Shown: positions 24,608 through 37,424 of the stretch, in pieces
Position numbering within the stretch: the stretch's first letter is position 1
How the letters are laid out: each line of letters starts with the position of its first letter
Assembly: GCA_003864495.1 (NCBI GenBank)
Contig: ML133426.1
Location: 620,001-684,000, forward strand
Direction of reading: 5' to 3'
DNA: 64,000 bases
Origin: Nemopilema nomurai
Taxonomy: Eukaryota; Cnidaria; Scyphozoa; Rhizostomeae; Rhizostomatidae
Program-made: the position numbers and the translations under genes
Notes under the pieces: model-generated
Told to the model about the DNA's origin: nothing
Databases searched by the model: none
Seen by the model: the letters and a program-made list of their open reading frames with translations, nothing else

Positions 24608-27600
24608 ACACGTGTGGCCTGAACTGATCCAACGATTCCTCGACGTGATATCAAATATAGCAAATTCCTTATTGAAAGATGGCTTGAAATTTACACTGCA
24701 TGATGAAATTTGAATAACTTGTCTTTTCTGCTGATTCTGTCCTTTGTGTCTCTCATTTTCTGGGACAGCACTCTTGCCACCCATTTTTGGGACATCTTCG
24801 AGGATCATCTGACAACGATCTCCTCGTAAAAATAGCATTTATTTGATTGAACTAACCTCCCGAAAATTACACTACTGAATGAAGCATGATGCCGCCAGAG
24901 CTCCTTTTATCATTGCCAGCCCACAATTTTGTATATTAGTTACTGTAACAACATGAGTCAATGACCTCTTCGAAACACATAAAGTATTTATAATCCCAAA
25001 GGTCTTTAATAATCAAACAGCAACGTACTTAGGCACTGACTCTTTCGCATTTTTATCAGAATGCCAAGACTAACTTTAACTTTCTAAGCTGTGCCTAACC
25101 GTTAGGGGCTCTACGATAATTGACTGCCTTCTAATAAGCCTTTACGTATGATTCATAATTTCTAGTGAAACTAAAATAACCTGCTATATAACTTGAAGAC
25201 GGCATTCGAGTTTCTAGCAATCTCTACCAAGCTAATACAAGTGTGTGGTCAGTTAGTAGATACCGACGCCACTCAACTGCGCTACATGAAATAGACCATT
25301 TCACAAAATCTTCCAACCTCTGAGATACTTGCTACTTAAGAAATTAAGCAGGAGAGAAAAGGGCCTAAATATCACGAAAAGCTATTTGTACTACATATGT
25401 TTGCACATCTAAGGAGTATTCCATGTCTAGTTATTTTCGAAATGGTCTCTCTTTATCAATGGCTCCATTCTTTACCTTTGATTACGCCTCATGTATTTAC
25501 ATGAAAATATACCTTTGGGAAACTCACCCCCTCTAAGGTCGCGAAATTCAAAGCGTTTTCTAAACTTTCTTGCAGCCTGCGGTCTAGTTTTCAAGAGCAC
25601 AGCTGCATCGTTTCTTTCCTTCGAGCATCCGTTCATAATGTCAAAATTTCAATGCGATATCTTCAATTTCTCTTTTAATTCAAAAGATTTCAACAGGCCA
25701 TCGATTGCCTAGCATCCAATTTTGTGTTTCCTTTCTAGAGATAATGGTAAGAACGTAAGTAAAGGCTGGCGTGCTTGTATTTCATTTCGATGTCCACATT
25801 CGCGCTTTCCAGATTATCACATGGTCTTTTGGATCGCTTAAGCTGCTCTGACTCTCTTGAACGAAACGAGAGCCTCTCTTCCAATAACCTGTCAATTTCA
25901 ATAAGCTATCCATTTGACAGCAGGGTCATAAAACCAAATACAGTTTGAGCCGTAGGGTTGCACTTACATAGGCAATCGCCCCCATCTTATCTTATGTATA
26001 ATTCTTGTATATTCGTTGCCGAAAGTCGGTTGCTGGTGTGGAAACTTCAAAGAAAAATGCTTTTAATATGCATTTAAAAAAGTTTGTGATGCCGGGAGTA
26101 TCAAAGATAACAAATTTAAATTAAATTTTCCAAGTTATCAAGTCTTTTTGAAAACTTAATTGCATTGTAAAATTTTTTAAGGTCTGTATGTGAAAGTTCT
26201 TGTTGCCTGTCTTCGTGCTAACGCGCCTAAAAGGTGGGAATTTTATTAGATTGATTGTTGATATTATGCTAATTAAATGAGCGCTTCTTTATACTTCTAT
26301 AGGTTATATTAGATGCTTTTAAAATAAGTGTTAATTGGCACCACACAATGAAACGTTTATCCGAAGTTTTAGCAAGTATAGAGATCTAGAAATTAAAAAC
26401 TAAAGTTCTTCCATTCTAGCTAGTTTTCATACTAGAATATGTTCATAGATTTAAAAATACTATAATATAATAAGTGAACACATTTATTACAGCCACTATT
26501 CCATGCCAGAAAATAATCAGAACAGGCTTTGTATACATCCCATAGAAGTGTTTGGCTCTGTCAATAATCAAATCCCCACGTCGGCCTTTTATCTCTTCTG
26601 TGAGCTCTTCTTCACGTGACGTATGGAACATTTCTAAGCTTTAATCTTTAACTTTTCTTCTGAGTTTTTATGCACCGAAAGTCATTAAAATCATAATGAC
26701 TTTTAATTCGATTTTATTTCTTTGTGCTAATTTTTAATTCCCCTTTTCAATCGAAAAATAGTACTTTTCTAATTTTTGTTATTAAATTGTAGTGTCAAAG
26801 TTTACGGATTAAGTCATAAAGTATTTCCTGTCCCGAACGCTTCTTGTCAATTAGTTCCTTTCCAGCGTAATTCCTGGATAGTATTATAATTCCTAAAGCT
26901 TTAAACATGCACCATGGCTGAATAGTTTTGATCATTGAAACGTACAGATAACTAATGTAGCTTAATTCGCGCGGCTGAGGGATGTATTTATTTGCATAAA
27001 TGTCATACGCTTGAAGAATGTCACGTCTTGAAGAATATGAAAATTCAAAACTATAATTTACACAGAATTTTCACTAGATTAAATATTTTCATTCAAAAAC
27101 AAATAAGTGTCAAAGTTGATACATTATCAACGAACAAACTATAGCACTTGAACGTGAAATAAAGCCAAATGAGTCTTTAAGTTTGAAAGGTTACGATGAC
27201 AAGTATTCTTTATAATATTGAAAAGTTTCCTTTTCCGAATGTAAACATGATACTTTGTGTTTTGAAAATATTTAAAATTCCTTTGATTGAGTGAGACTTC
27301 TTGCAACTTTCAAATTTTGCAAATTCGATCTAAGTTTGTCTGCCTTTTGTTTTGCCATGTGGTCTGCCGGATCTTTTGGACTACATTCCAACTTGGAGTC
27401 AACGAATCACTAACACGGTGATTTTTAAAAGACAGATGTTACTTAATTGTTTACGGCAACTTTATTACTTCTTAAAATCTCCCTGGTTTTTCCAAAAACA
27501 TGCAGATACCTACTGTGGCTACGACGTAAAATTTTCCAAATCATATAGGGAACGTTTTTAAAAACACTTAAATCGACACTGCAAATTTTTATTCGACACT

Positions 27601-28485
27601 GCCAATACCTAGCACAAGAACTAAAACTGCATCATTCACTAATCTGTAAAAACAACTGTCTATCAATTTAGATTTTCATGTGGCTATGCTCTTAATAAAT
27701 GTTCTTGCCCAATGCCAGATACATATCTGACCTTTTTGTTCTCCATTATAGAAATACTAATAAGTCTCACCCCAGTCTGCTACCTATTTCTAAGTTTAAA
27801 TTCTCCACGTCTTTTTATTATGTAAGAAATGCTTGGGTTGTGTAAGAAGAGGTTGATCACATAAATTCATGATTGCTCAGTGCTCCAGAGCCTTTGGGAG
27901 GCATTATAATTTAAAAAATGTGAATTTTGGGCCGAGACACTGCATACAAGCACTGTATACAAAGCTTTGCGAAACAATTGATTTAATTGCAAAAAATTGG
28001 CTCCTTGTTTGAAACCTTGCCCCATAAAATGTCTTGTTACCACGATTACAACGGACTTACTTTTAAAAAGGAATAGAAGCAGCTTGCTTAGAATTATTTC
28101 TGTAAGACTTCTAGAGAATCTTGCTCTTTCTCCCTTTGGCTTTCTCTACTCTTAAACACTTAACTTGTTAAGAGCCTCTTTTCAAACATAGATTCAATCT
28201 TGCGTGAGGCCTTGACGAAACGATTCATTTGCACAGCTTATCTACATTAACAATAGCAAATTAACTATCCTCCAACAGCATGGCACTATTTTTCAATTCA
28301 TGTAAGTATCTTAGGCATGCTTCCAAAATTTCATGAACTCTATTTTGTAAGCTTTGAAGTTCTCTTTGTCTTTGGTGACGTTTTTACTTCTCTACTTCAC
28401 TTAGGGAGACGGTTTTTAAAGATCCTCTTGAGGAATTTCGTGTTTTTATTGTGAATAGAGCCCCATGATGTTGATCAAGTTTTGC
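24608..28485. repeat. Spacer 4 between astacin copies 4 and 5
   Basis: No supported gene. Closest to spacer 3. Its 3' flank has the CGACGTGATATC variant also seen after copy 6. Divergent patches at 25,610-25,690 and 26,080-26,240, where it differs from all other spacers, may be older sequence. Confidence 0.7.
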
Positions 28486-28550
28486 TATAAAGATGACGGC
28501 CGGCGTCATTTGGTCATCACTTGGTCAGGTTTCTTGGACAAGACACAACC
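28486..28550 (+). promoter_or_regulatory. TATA box and putative 5' leader, astacin copy 5
   Basis: TATAAA 65 bases before the ATG and the perfect ATGACG/CGTCAT inverted repeat. Confidence 0.6.
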
Positions 28551-31106
28551 ATGAAGTCGCTTTTCGGAATTTTGCTTTTGGCTTTCGCCTTCAACTCTGC
28601 CTATTGCCTCGAAAATGAAGAGGGTGAGTCGCTTTTTGAATTTTATGGCATCATCTTTTTAAAGACAAACAGGTTGTATTATTTAGTCGTTGTATTTTAT
28701 ATCTCTACTGAAAACCGGCTTTCTTTGGATCTCAGGCGATTATTTCGAGGGTGATATGGAGCTGACTGAGGAACAGAAAATCGGCGTTCAAATGTCAATT
28801 GACGGAATACCAACATACGGTGCAACCACCTACAAAAATTGGCCAAGAAACATCCCATACGCGATCGACAGAAACTTGGGTGAGTTTAGTACAACCAAGG
28901 CATTCAGTGTCCTTTAAAGCGATGTCTGACAAATCTGCAACGCTTTAGACATTTACTCAGTAGGCAATGGCTTTTGCAACTCTCAGCCAGTTGCTATTTA
29001 GCTCTGAACTGTGACTTAAAATAACGTTATTGGAAATTATTTAGAAACATTGTGTGTTAATGTTTTAGTCGGTATGTTAAACGAGCCAGCCCTAGTATCC
29101 TTGTAAAAACGTTATTTCGGTACCTTGCATATCAAAGTCCTCCTCTCTACAAGTCAGTCTAAAAGTCTTTAATGGCTTAATGGGCTGAATTTGCCCTCAA
29201 TATTAATATAATAAGCCACCAAATTTAGGCCAATCCGTAAGGGGAAATGCCACGTTACACACCTCAGATCTGAAAAAGACCAAGGCCTGAAAAGGGTATC
29301 AAAACTTGCTTTTCAATATCTGCAAAAGTAACCCTTTTGTTGACCTGGGCTGGGTATTGTGGTGTCTCTTTGATACTGGGACACGATTAGATATTATACA
29401 TACATTATGTAGCAGTGACATATAAATATATAAATTAACATCCATCTTTTCCCGGGCTACGTACATCTTTTCTTTCCTTGCGACCGGGTTACACAGGGTA
29501 TATAACAGTTGCGTATTATCTGTCTCAACACGAAAGATTCAAAGCTTTTCTATTCTCCTTATAAAGGCTCAACAGCACGATCAAAGATTGCAGCCGCCAT
29601 TGCTGATTACCACACATTCACTTGCCTGAGATTCCACCAGCGAAGAAGTGAATCTGCCTACTTCTATTTCACAACTGGATCAGGGTCAGCTAAGTTTTGT
29701 TTTTCGATGTTTTCATTTTCAAACTTTTGATAAGGTTTTGTCTGGGATCACGAGCAGACTTTCAAAGCAAAAGTGAAGGTGCATTTCCAACTTTAAACAC
29801 TTGGTCGAAAATGTAACGTAAATGTGCAAAGAGATAATCTATATTATCATTTTATTGTATCGCTTGTATTCACGGGGTTCAGCTTCCATTCCTTAAACTT
29901 TGTGTAGCTTGTTCTAAAGACGTTGCCATTTTTGCAATTGCTTAGAGATAGAATTGTCACATGCAGCAGGGGTCTCTCAACCGAGTTCACTGCTATACTA
30001 TACAAAGATGAATTTTTGAATTGCAATTGTTGAACAGCAGTCTTGTCTATATGTACAAAGTATTTTCTACATCTCCTTGGCAAAAGACAGCTTAGTGCAT
30101 GACACCTGTTGAGCCATTCTACACAGCCCCTTTTCGCTCCTCTAAGATCTTTCAACACTGTCAGCATGACCCTCAATTACACCAACACTATATCAGCTAC
30201 TCGGCCCTTTCAGGTGCTCCTCCCCAGTTGGCTACAGTGGACGGCCAAACCACATCAGGCTCGCAAGTGGATGCTGGCACAAGGGCATTATTATTCACGA
30301 AATGATGCACAGTTTGGGATTCTTTCACGAGCAAAGTCGACCAGATAGAGACAACTTCGTCAACATAATCTGGGCAAACATCCCAAGTGGTATACGATCT
30401 TAACCTTGCCTAAAGTTTCTTTCAAGGCTTGATTTCTGTTGATGTGCTGTTGACAACAATGATATGTATTACTGGTATATATCATAATTAATACACTAAC
30501 AATCTATTGGCATACCGACAATTTACCCAAAGCCTTAAATTATACTAGATATGTTCACGAAAAGTACGGCTGAATATAAACCAATATCTGGATGGAGTAT
30601 CTTAACGTGATTATTTGCCTTGGCTTTTTGGGAGACTAGAAGGTGAGAAATGGTTTTGAAATTCTTGGCAAGACAAAAGAGAGGCACAAAACATAAGATA
30701 TTCATCACAATAATAAACATCATCTACAAATATTTTCCGAAACAGTACCACAAATGCGAAGTTAATCATAGACAGCATTTCAGCACATACTACTTAGTAA
30801 GTGGAACATTCAATGTGAAATATTTGTTTGGTGTTCCCTTTCACCCAAACATACTTGTGGCTGAATATATTTTTATCATCTCCCCCAGACAAAAGACACA
30901 ACTTCAACAAATACGACTACGGTACAATCAGGTCAGGCAGCAGCCCTTACGACTACATGTCCGTCATGCACTACGGTCGCACTGCCTTTGGAAGTGGCAA
31001 GGTGACAATCGATGCTAAGAATAACTACTACGATAAGAAGATTGGCCAGCGAGGTGGATTCAGCAGTGAGGACGTAAAGCAAATCAGAACAAAATACCAG
31101 TGCTAG
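28551..31106 (+). CDS. Astacin-family secreted zinc metalloprotease, copy 5 (5 exons, 242 aa)
   Basis: Exons 28551-28623, 28736-28879, 29567-29684, 30214-30389 and 30889-31106. Intact frame, signal peptide, propeptide switch, zinc site, Met-turn and cysteines. Changes from copy 1: Val42; Ser120 and Arg127/Ser130 in the Cys113-Cys132 loop; Ile138 just before the zinc helix (IIIHEMMH). Intron 2 carries the approximately 95-bp segment bounded by GTATCAAA/TTTGATAC that is also found in copies 3 and 8 but missing from 1, 4, 6 and 7. Confidence 0.92.
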
Positions 31107-34100
31107 ACACGTGTGGCCTGAACTGATCCAACGATTCCTTCACTTGATATCAAATATAGCAAATTCCTTATTGAAAAATGGCTTGAAATTTACATTGCAT
31201 GATGAAATATGAATAACTTGTCTTTTCTGCTGACTTCTTTCTTTTGTGCCACCCATTTTTGGAACAGCACTCTTGCCACCCATTTTTTGGCATTTTTGAG
31301 GATCATCTCACAATGACATGCTCGTAAAAATAGCATTTATTTGATTGAACTAAACTCCCGAAAATTACACTACTGAATGAAGCATGATGCCGCCAGAGCT
31401 CCTTTTATCATTGCCAGCCCACAATTTTGTATATTAGTTACTGTAACAACATGAGTCAATGACTTCTTCGAAACACATAAAGTATTTATAACCACAAATT
31501 TTTTGAATAATCAAACAGCAACGTACTTAGGCACTGACTCTTTCGCATTTTTATCAGAATGCCAAGACCAACTTTAACTTTCTAAGCTGTGCCTAACCTA
31601 CGATAATTGACTGCTTTCGAATCAGCCTTTACGTATGATTCATAATTTCTAGTGGAACTGAAATAACCTGCTATATAACTTGAAGACGGCATTCGAGTTT
31701 CTAGCAATCTCTACCAAGCTAATCCAAGTGTGTGGTCAGTTAGTTGATGCCGACGCCACTCAACTGCGCTACATGAAATAGACAATTTCACAAAATCTTC
31801 CAACCTCTGGGATACTTGCTACTTAAGAAATTAAGCAGGAGAAAAGGCCTAAAATATCACGAAAAGCTATTTGTACTACATATGTTTGCATATCTAAGGA
31901 GTATTCCATGTCTAGTTATTTTCGAAATGGTCTCTCTTTATTAATGGCTCCATTCTTTACCTTTGATTACTCCTTATGTATTTACATGAAAATATACCTT
32001 TGGGAAACTCACCCCTTCTAAGGTCGCGAAATTCAAAGCGTTTTCTAAACTTTCTTGCAGCCTGCGGTCTAGTTTTCAAGAGCACAGCCGCATCGATTCT
32101 TTCCCTCGAGCATTCGTTCATAATATCAAAATTTCAAATGTCTCCCATTTCTGTTTTTACTAAAAAGAGTTCAACAGGCCATCGATTGCCTAGCATCCAA
32201 TTTTGTGTTTCCTTTCTAGAGATAATGGAAAGAACGTAAGTAAAGGCTGGCGTGCTTGTATTTCATTTCGATGTCCATATTCGCGCTTTCCAGATTATCA
32301 CATGGTCTTTTGGATCGCTTAAGCTGCTCTGACTCGCTTGAACGAAACAAAACGGCAGTAGGGTCATGAAACCAAATACAGCTTGAGCCGTAGGGTTGCA
32401 CTTATATAGGAAATTGCCCCCATCTTATCTTATGTATAATTCTTGTATATTCGTTGGCGGAAAGTCGGTTGCTGGTGTGGAAATTTCAAAGAAAAATGCT
32501 TTTAACATGCATTTCAAAAAGTTTGTGATGGAGAGGCAATCAGAGATAACAAATTTAAGTTAAACTTTTCCTAAGTATCCCAAGTCTTTCTGAAAACTTA
32601 ATTACTTTGTAAAATTTGTCAAGGTCTGTATGTGAAGTTTCTTGTTTCCTGTCTTCGTGATAAAGCGCCTAAAAGGTGGGAGTTTTATTTGTGCGATTGT
32701 TTGATACTATGCTAATTAAATGAGCGCTTCTTTATACTTCTATAGGTTATATTAGATGCTTTAAAATAAGTGTTAATTGGCACCACACAATGAAAAGCTT
32801 ACCCTAACTTTTTAACAAGTATAGAGATCTAGAAATTAAAAACTAAAGTTCTTTCATTCTAGCTAGTTTTCATACTAGAATATGTTCATAGATTTATAAA
32901 TACTATAATATAATAAGTGAACACATTTATTACAGCCACTATTCCATGCCAGAAAATAATCAGAACAGGCTTTGCATACATCCCATAGAAGTGTTTGGCT
33001 CTGTCAATAATCAAATCCCCACGTCGGCCTTTTATCTCTCCTGAGGTCTTCTTCACGTGACGTATGGAACATTTCTAAGCTTAATCTTTAACTTTTCATC
33101 TGAGTTTTTATGAACGAAAGTCATTAAAATCATAATGACTTTTAATTCGATTTTATTTCTTTGTGCTAATTTTTAATTCCCCTTTTCAATCGAAAAATAG
33201 TACTTTTCTAATTTTTGTTATTAAATTGTAGTGTCAAAGTTTACGGATTAAGTCATAAAATATTTCCTGTCCCGAACGCTTCTTGTCAATTAGTTCCTTT
33301 CCAGCGTAATTCCTGGATAGTATTATAATTCCTAAAGCTTTAAACATGCACCATGGCTGAATAGTTTTGATCATTGAAACGTACAGAAAACTAATGTAGC
33401 TTAATTCGCGCGGCTGAGGGATGTATTTATTTGCATAAATGTCATACGCTTGAAGAATGTCACGTCTAAAAGAATATGAAAATTCAAAACTATAATTTAC
33501 ACAGAATTTTCACTAGATTAAATATTTTCATTCAAAAAGAAATAAGTGTCAAAGTTGATACATTATCAACGAACAAACTATAGCACTTAAACGTGAAATA
33601 AAGCCAAATGAGTCTTTAAGTTTGAAAGGTTACGATGACAAGTATTCTTTATAATATTGGAAAGTTTCCTTTTCCGAATGTAAACATGATACTTTGTGTT
33701 TTGAAAATATTGAAAAATTCCTTTGATTGAGTGAGACTTCTTGCAACTTTCAAATTTTGCATATTCGATCTAAGTTTGTCTGCCTTTTGTTTTGCCATGT
33801 GTTCTGCCGGATCTTTTGGACTACATTCCAACTTGGAGTCAACGAATCACTAACACGGTGATTTTTAAGAGACAGATGTTACTTAATTGTTTACGGCAAC
33901 TTTATTACTTCTTAAAATCTCCCTGGTTTTACCAAAAACATGCAGATACCTACTGTGGCTACGACGTAAAATTTTCCAAATCATATAGGGAACGTTTTTA
34001 AAAACACTTAAATCGACACTGCAAATTTTTATTCGACACTGCCAATACCTAGCACAAGAACTAAAACTGCATCATTCACTAATCTGTAAAAACAACTGTC

Positions 34101-34925
34101 TATCAATTTAGATTTTCATGTGGCTATGCTCTTAATAAATGTTCTTGCCCAATGCCACATATATATCTGACCTTTTTGTTCTCCATTATAGAAATACTAA
34201 TAAGTCTCACCCCAGTCTGCTACCTATTTCTAAGTTCAAATTCTCCACGTCTTTTTATTATGCAAGAAATGCTTGGGTTGTGTAAGAAGAGGTTGATCAC
34301 ATAAATGCATGATTGCTCAGTGCTCCAGAGCCTTTGGGAGGCATTATATTTTTAAAAATGTGAATTTTGGGCCGAGACACTGCATACAAGCACTGTATAC
34401 AAAGCTTTGCGAAACAATTGATTTAATTGCAAAAAATTGGCTCCTTGTTTGAAACCTTGCCCCCATAAAATGTCTTGTTACCACGATTACAACGGACTTA
34501 CTTTTAAAAGGAATAGAAGCAGCTTGCTTAGAATTATTTCTGTAACACTTCTAGAGAATCTTGCTCTTTCTCCCTTTGGCTTTCTCTACTCTTAAACACT
34601 TAACTTGTTAAGAGCCTCTTTTCAAACATAGGTTCAATCTTGCGTGAGGCCTTGACGAAACGATTCATTTGCACAGCTTATCTACATTAACAATAGCAAA
34701 TTAACTATCCTCCAACAGCATGGCACTATTTTCCAATTTATGTAAGTATCTTAGGCATGCTTCCAAAATTTCATGAACTCTATTTTGTAAGCTTTGAAGC
34801 TCTCTTTGTCTTTGGTGACGTTTTTACTTCTCTACTTCACTTAGGGAGACGGTTTTTAAAGATCCTCTTGAGGAATTTCGTGTTTTTATTGTGAATAGAG
34901 CCCCATGATGTTGATCAAGTTTTGC
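31107..34925. repeat. Spacer 5 between astacin copies 5 and 6
   Basis: No supported gene. About 60 bases present in spacers 1-4 are missing near 32,350, a deletion shared with spacers 6 and 7. It carries the 38-bp ATTTGCAT segment near 33,400. Confidence 0.7.
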
Positions 34926-34990
34926 TATAAAGATGACGGCCGGCGTCATTTGGTCATCACTTGGTCAGGTTTCTTGGACAAGACACAACT
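34926..34990 (+). promoter_or_regulatory. TATA box and putative 5' leader, astacin copy 6
   Basis: TATAAA 65 bases before the ATG and the perfect inverted repeat; the base before the ATG is T (ACTATG) rather than C. Confidence 0.6.
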
Positions 34991-37424
34991 ATGAAGTCGC
35001 TTTTCGGAATTTTGCTTTTGGCTTTCGCCATCAACTCTGCCTATTGCCTCGAAAATGAAGAGGGTGAGTCGCTTTTTGAATTTTATGGCATCATCTTTTT
35101 AAAGACAAACAGGTTGTATTATTTAGTCGTTGTATTTTATATCTCTACTGAAAACCTGCTTTCTTTGGATCTCAGGCGATTATTTCGAGGGTGATATGGA
35201 GCTGACTGAGGAACAGAAAATCGGCGTTCAAATGTCAATTGACGGAATACCTACATACGGTGCAACCACCTACAAAAATTGGCCAAGGAACATCCCATAC
35301 GCGATCGACAGAAACTTGGGTGAGTTTAGTACAACCAAGGCATTCAGTGTCCTTTAAAGCGATGTCTGACAAATTTGCAACGCTTTAGACATTTACTCAG
35401 TAGGCAATGGTTTTTGCAACTTTCAGCCAGTTGCTATTTAGCTCTGAACTGTGACTTAAAATAACGTTATTGGAAATTATTTAGAAACATTGTGTGTTAA
35501 TGTTTTAGTCGGTATGTTAAACGAGCCAGCCCTAGTATCCTTGTAAAAACGTTATTTCGGTACCTTGCATATCAAAGTCTCCCTCTCTACAAGTCACTCT
35601 GAAGTGTTACCAGAATGGCTTAATGGACTGAATTTGCCCTCACTCCACTTATATAATGAGCCACCAAGTTTAGGCCAATCTGCAAGGGGAAATACCACGT
35701 TACACACCGCAGATCTGAAAAAGACCAAAGCCTGAAATTCCAGAGGGTATCAAGAGATATAATACATACATTATGTAGCAGTGACATATAAATATATATT
35801 TTAACATCCGTCTTTTCCCGGGCTGCGTAGGTCTTTTCTTTCCTTGCGACCGGGTTACACAGGGTATAGAACAGTTGCGTATTATCTGTCTCAACACGAA
35901 AGATTCAAAGCTTTTCTATTCTCCTTATAAAGGCTCAACAGCACGATCAAAGATTGCAGCCGCCATTGCTGATTACCACACATTCACTTGCCTGAGATTC
36001 CACCAGCGAAGAAGTGAATCTGCCTACTTCTATTTCACAACTGGATCAGGGTCAGCTAAGTTTTGCTTTTCGATGTTTTAATTTTAAAACATTTGCTAAG
36101 GTTTTGTCTTGGATCACGAGCAGACTTTCAAAGCAAAAGTGAAGGTGCATTTCCAACTTTAATCACTTGGTCGAAAATGTAACGTAAATGTGCAAAGAGA
36201 TAATCTATATTATCATTTTATTGTATCGCTTGTAATCACGGGGTTCAGCTTCCATTCCTAAAACTTTGTGTAGCTTGTTCTAAAGACGTTGCCATTTTTG
36301 CAATTGCTTAGAGATAGAATTGCCTAGAAATGCAATTGTTGAACTGCATTCTTGTCTATATGTACAAAGTATTTTCTACATCTCCTTGGCAAAAGACAGC
36401 TTAGTGCATGACACCTGTTGAGCCATTCTACACAGCCCCTTTTCGCTCCTCTATAATCTTTCAACACTGTCAGCATGACCCTCAATTACACCAACACCAA
36501 CACTATATCAGCTACTCGGCCCTTTCAGGTGCTCCTCCCCAGTTGGCTACAGTGGATGGCCAAACCACATCAGGCTCGCAAGTGGATGCTGGCACAAGGG
36601 CATTGTTATTCACGAAATGATGCACAGTTTGGGATTCTTTCACGAGCAAAGTCGACCAGATAGAGACAACTTCGTCAACATAATCTGGGCAAACATCCCA
36701 AGTGGTATACGATCTTAACCTTGCCTATTTCAAAGTTTCTTTCAAGGCTTGATTTCTGTTGATGTGCTGTTGACAACAATGATTTGTATTACTGGTAGAC
36801 ATCATAATTAATACACTAACAATCTATTGGCATACCGAAAATTTACCCAAAGCCTTAAATTATACTAGATATGTTCACGAAAAGTACGGCTGAATATAAA
36901 CCAATATGTGAAGGAATATCTTAACGTGATTATTAGCCTTGGCTTCTTTGGAGACTAGAAGGTGAGAAATGGGGTTGAAATTCTTCGAAGGCAAAAGAGA
37001 GGCACAAAACATAAGATATTCATCACAATAATAAACATCATCTACAAATATTTTCCGAAACAGTACCACAAATGCGAAGTTAATCATAGACAGCATTTCA
37101 GCACCTTCTACTTAGTAAGTGGAACATTCAATGTGAAATATTTGTTTGGTGTTCCCATTTACCGAAACATACTTGTGGCTGAATTTCTTTTTATCATCTC
37201 CCCCAGACAAAAGACACAACTTCAACAAATACGACTACGGTACAATCAGGTCAGGCAACAGCCCTTATGACTACATGTCCGTCATGCACTACGGTCGCAC
37301 TGCCTTTGGAAGTGGCAAGGTGACAATCGATGCTAAGAATAACTACTACGATAGGAAGATTGGCCAGCGAGGTGGATTCAGCAGTGAGGACGTAAAGCAA
37401 ATCAGAACAAAATACCAGTGCTAG
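34991..37424 (+). CDS. Astacin-family secreted zinc metalloprotease, copy 6 (5 exons, 242 aa)
   Basis: Exons 34991-35063, 35176-35319, 35933-36050, 36539-36714 and 37207-37424. Intact. Phe14 of the signal peptide is Ile. The Cys113-Cys132 loop is the most altered of copies 1-7: Ser120, Trp122 (Arg in all other copies), Arg127, Ser130. Asn188 and Arg220 in exon 5 match copy 3. Zinc ligands, catalytic Glu, Met-turn Tyr and the four cysteines are unchanged. Intron 3 has TTAATTTTAAAAC-type variants shared only with copy 4, and intron 2 lacks the 95-bp segment, again like copy 4. Confidence 0.92.
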
